Shown: piece after piece, positions 62,426-64,000 of the stretch
Numbering within the stretch: position 1 is the first letter of the stretch
Layout: every line of letters begins with the position of its first letter
Source: Heliomarina baculiformis
GTDB taxonomy: Bacteria > Pseudomonadota > Alphaproteobacteria > Rhodobacterales > Rhodobacteraceae
Direction: 5' to 3'
Assembly: GCF_019966545.1 (NCBI RefSeq)
Contig: NZ_JAIMIC010000004.1
Location: forward strand, 1-64,000
Length of the DNA stretch: 64,000 bases
The notes under the pieces: model-generated
Told to the model about the DNA's origin: nothing
The model's database searches: none
Seen by the model: only the letters and a program-made list of their open reading frames with translations
Translations under genes and position numbers: made by a program

Positions 62426-63286
62426 TCACTTTTCCGAGTTCGCCCAGTCCCAGTACATCTCGCGCACTTTTCGTGTGATCGGTCCGATCTGGTACTGGCG
62501 ATCGTCAAAGGCGCTGACCGGCGTGACCTTGTTCATGTTGCCGGAAAGGAAAACCTCGTCCGCCGTGTCGAAATCTTCGAATGTCAGCACGGTTTCATGC
62601 ACCACCATCCCCTCGGCCCGCATGTTCGACATATGCCGCGCACGGGTGATCCCGGCCAGAAATGTGCCATTCGCAATCGGAGTGAAAACCTCTCCATCCC
62701 GCGCCATGAAGACATTGGCCGTGGCGGTTTCCGCGACATTGCCCATCGCATCGGCCACCAGCGCGTTGCTGAACCCCTTGCGCCGCGCTTCGGCCAGCAT
62801 CCGGGCGTTGTTCGGGTAAAGGCAGCCCGCCTTTGCATTGACCACCGCGTCCTCTTGCACAGGGCGGCGGAACCGGGTCCGGGTCAGGGTGGCACTGGCG
62901 GTCTCGGGGGCCATCGGGATCTCTTCGAGGCAGAGCGCAAAGCCCGTTTCGCCCTGCGGGATGATCGCGGTCTCGTCCCCGTCGATGCCCCAGTACATCG
63001 GGCGGATATAGACAGCGCTGCCCTTGTCATAGGCGGCAAGACCCTCGTGGGTGATCGCCATCATCTCCTCGACCGAGACACTCGGGGTCAGCATCAGCGC
63101 CTCGGCTGAGCGGTTCACCCGCGCGCAATGGGGTTCAAGATCGGGGGTCAGCCCATTGACGTAACGCGCGCCGTCAAAGACCGAAGAGCCAAGCCAGGCG
63201 CCATGATCCGCCGCGCGCATGATCGGCGCGTTCCCGTCATGCCATGTGCCGTTGAAATAGGTGCGGATGTTCTTGCCGGTGGCCAT
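62426..63286 (-). CDS. ilvE: Branched-chain amino acid aminotransferase (class IV PLP)
   Basis: Fold-type IV PLP transaminase of 286 residues. The PLP Lys is in DAVVNAKAGCLYPNN. YFNGTWHDGNAPIM and GSSVFDGARYVNG are conserved N-terminal blocks, and NVFMARDGEVFTP and LAGITRARHM are the phosphate-binding and C-terminal blocks. Branched-chain substrates fit best, but D-amino-acid or other class IV activity cannot be excluded. A terminator from the next gene lies upstream, so it has its own promoter in the gap before 63371. Confidence 0.88.
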   Translation of the reverse strand: MATGKNIRTYFNGTWHDGNAPIMRAADHGAWLGSSVFDGARYVNGLTPDLEPHCARVNRSAEALMLTPSVSVEEMMAITHEGLAAYDKGSAVYIRPMYWGIDGDETAIIPQGETGFALCLEEIPMAPETASATLTRTRFRRPVQEDAVVNAKAGCLYPNNARMLAEARRKGFSNALVADAMGNVAETATANVFMARDGEVFTPIANGTFLAGITRARHMSNMRAEGMVVHETVLTFEDFDTADEVFLSGNMNKVTPVSAFDDRQYQIGPITRKVREMYWDWANSEK

Positions 63287-63370
63287 CTTGCTCTCTCCCG
63301 TCTGCTTTGGCCGGACTGTACGGGCGAAGCGGGGGCAAGGTCCAGAGCGCGGGGCCAGACCGATGGCGCA

Positions 63371-63402
63371 AAAAGAAAGAGCCCCGAAAACGGGGCTCTT
63401 TC
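63371..63402 (-). terminator. Rho-independent terminator of the VPLPA-CTERM gene
   Basis: A perfect 12-bp stem GAAAGAGCCCCG (63375-63386) and CGGGGCTCTTTC (63391-63402) around AAAA. On the - strand it is followed by TTTTTGCG. It lies 26 bp past the 63428 stop. Confidence 0.9.
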
Positions 63403-63427
63403 AGAAATTCTTGTCTGATCGGAAAGA

Positions 63428-63970
63428 TCAGGCGGCTTTGCGACGACGACGTGCAGCTGCCAGACCGCCCAGACCGGTGATCAGCATCAGGCCAGCGGCC
63501 GGAACCGGGACCGGAGTGGTCGTGGTCGAGGAGAACGATACGAGAGTTTGACCGTTCTGCGTGGTGAACTGCATGAAGCCAGCACCGTCTTCCAGCACAC
63601 CATCGGTGTCCGAGATGGTGCCAACAGCGGTGAAAGCGTTTTCAGCCGTGTCGATGGCAAAGGAGGTTGCCGTGAAGACAAAGTTTGCCACTTCCCAGAT
63701 CACGCCGGGTGCATCGAAGTCGATGTCAAACAGCGAAACCGACTGGCCAAGGGTCAGGCCAGCAAAGGACTCGGTGCCGATTACGACGAAACCCGGGTCG
63801 TTCAGGTCGACGTCTGCAACGCCAGCATCGCCGGCCATGAAGTCAGAGTTGTCGAGGTTCACGGTGCCGCCGATATCGATTTGGCCCGAAATAGTCGCTG
63901 CGGATGCCGCGAGGGGCGCCGCAACGGCGAAAGCTGTGGCGAGGCCCAGCATTTTAATTTTTTCGATCAT
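63428..63970 (-). CDS. VPLPA-CTERM sorting-domain secreted protein
   Basis: Exported protein of 180 residues: signal peptide at about 1-24 (ending ASAAT), a beta-rich, Asp/Thr-rich mature part without cysteines, and a C-terminal sorting tail from about 153: VPVPAAGLMLITGLGGLA followed by ARRRRK. This is the three-part layout (motif, hydrophobic span, basic cluster) of VPLPA-CTERM proteins processed by an exosortase. The mature part is not recognised. No exosortase is in the window. The upstream promoter lies beyond the window. Confidence 0.85.
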   Translation of the reverse strand: MIEKIKMLGLATAFAVAAPLAASAATISGQIDIGGTVNLDNSDFMAGDAGVADVDLNDPGFVVIGTESFAGLTLGQSVSLFDIDFDAPGVIWEVANFVFTATSFAIDTAENAFTAVGTISDTDGVLEDGAGFMQFTTQNGQTLVSFSSTTTTPVPVPAAGLMLITGLGGLAAARRRRKAA

Positions 63971-64000
63971 ATCTATTTTCCCATTTCCTTGTTACCCGAC

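Noticed and set aside
1-64000. tRNA or rRNA genes
   Set aside because: Intergenic regions were scanned by eye for cloverleaf arms and conserved T-loop sequences; none was convincing.

Overview
The window looks like a chromosomal segment of a GC-rich alphaproteobacterium of the family Rhodobacteraceae (Roseobacter group). This rests on gene content, not on a search. The supporting signs are irr divergent from fabA-fabB-fabI, a SAM/SAH-type riboswitch in front of metK (a class known from Rhodobacterales), a class II EPSP synthase, PagL-like and DUF2237/DUF2332 proteins, and a VPLPA-type C-terminal sorting protein. No rRNA, tRNA or CRISPR was seen. The only mobile-element trace is the tail of an IS630-like transposase at the left edge.

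Region 1 (1-33 kb) is core genome. It holds fatty-acid synthesis (fabI, fabB, fabA) with irr, a class II aldolase, miaB, an OmpA/lipoprotein pair sharing an unusual motif, and a phoH-ybeY-corC-lnt run ending at the riboswitch-controlled metK. Next come a ClpP-like secreted protein, trmB, aroA-cmk-rpsA, ihfB-lapA-trpF-trpB, several DUF proteins, pth, rplY, an MFS transporter, a small sulfotransferase, lldD, a MaoC hydratase, trpA, pagL and ychF.

Region 2 (33.5-51.2 kb) is a catabolic island on the + strand. Two closely similar HutC-type GntR regulators flank or sit within it. Four copies of an 18-bp dyad, TGNYATATYRATATRNCA with a few deviations, lie before the nitrilase, the first amidohydrolase, the transporter binding protein and the LeuC-like gene. 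The enzymes are a nitrilase, two COG2159-type amidohydrolases lacking the usual HxH, an acyl-CoA ligase, a beta-lactamase-like hydrolase, two isochorismatase-fold hydrolases (one without the catalytic Cys), LeuC/LeuD-like hydratase subunits, an ICL/PEPM lyase and HyuB/HyuA. An NMT1-type ABC importer is included. My inference is catabolism of a nitrogen-containing compound, perhaps a nitrile or cyclic imide/hydantoin, that converges on a maleate-like acid, is hydrated to a malate-like acid and is cleaved by the lyase.

Region 3 (51.2-62.2 kb) is accessory. It has a DUF1127-like small protein, a STAS protein and cytochrome P450 (- strand), a regulator-like winged-helix domain fused to an alpha/beta hydrolase, and two very large adjacent genes (1180 and 1049 aa) of no family I recognise. 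Both proteins are mostly helical and lack signal peptides. The first is hydrophilic coiled coil, the second carries several Gly/Ala-rich hydrophobic segments, and both begin with a similar LSxxQ[LI]x[FW][LV] motif. This pair is the best candidate for an undescribed system.

Region 4 (62.4-64 kb) holds a branched-chain aminotransferase and a VPLPA-CTERM protein on the - strand.
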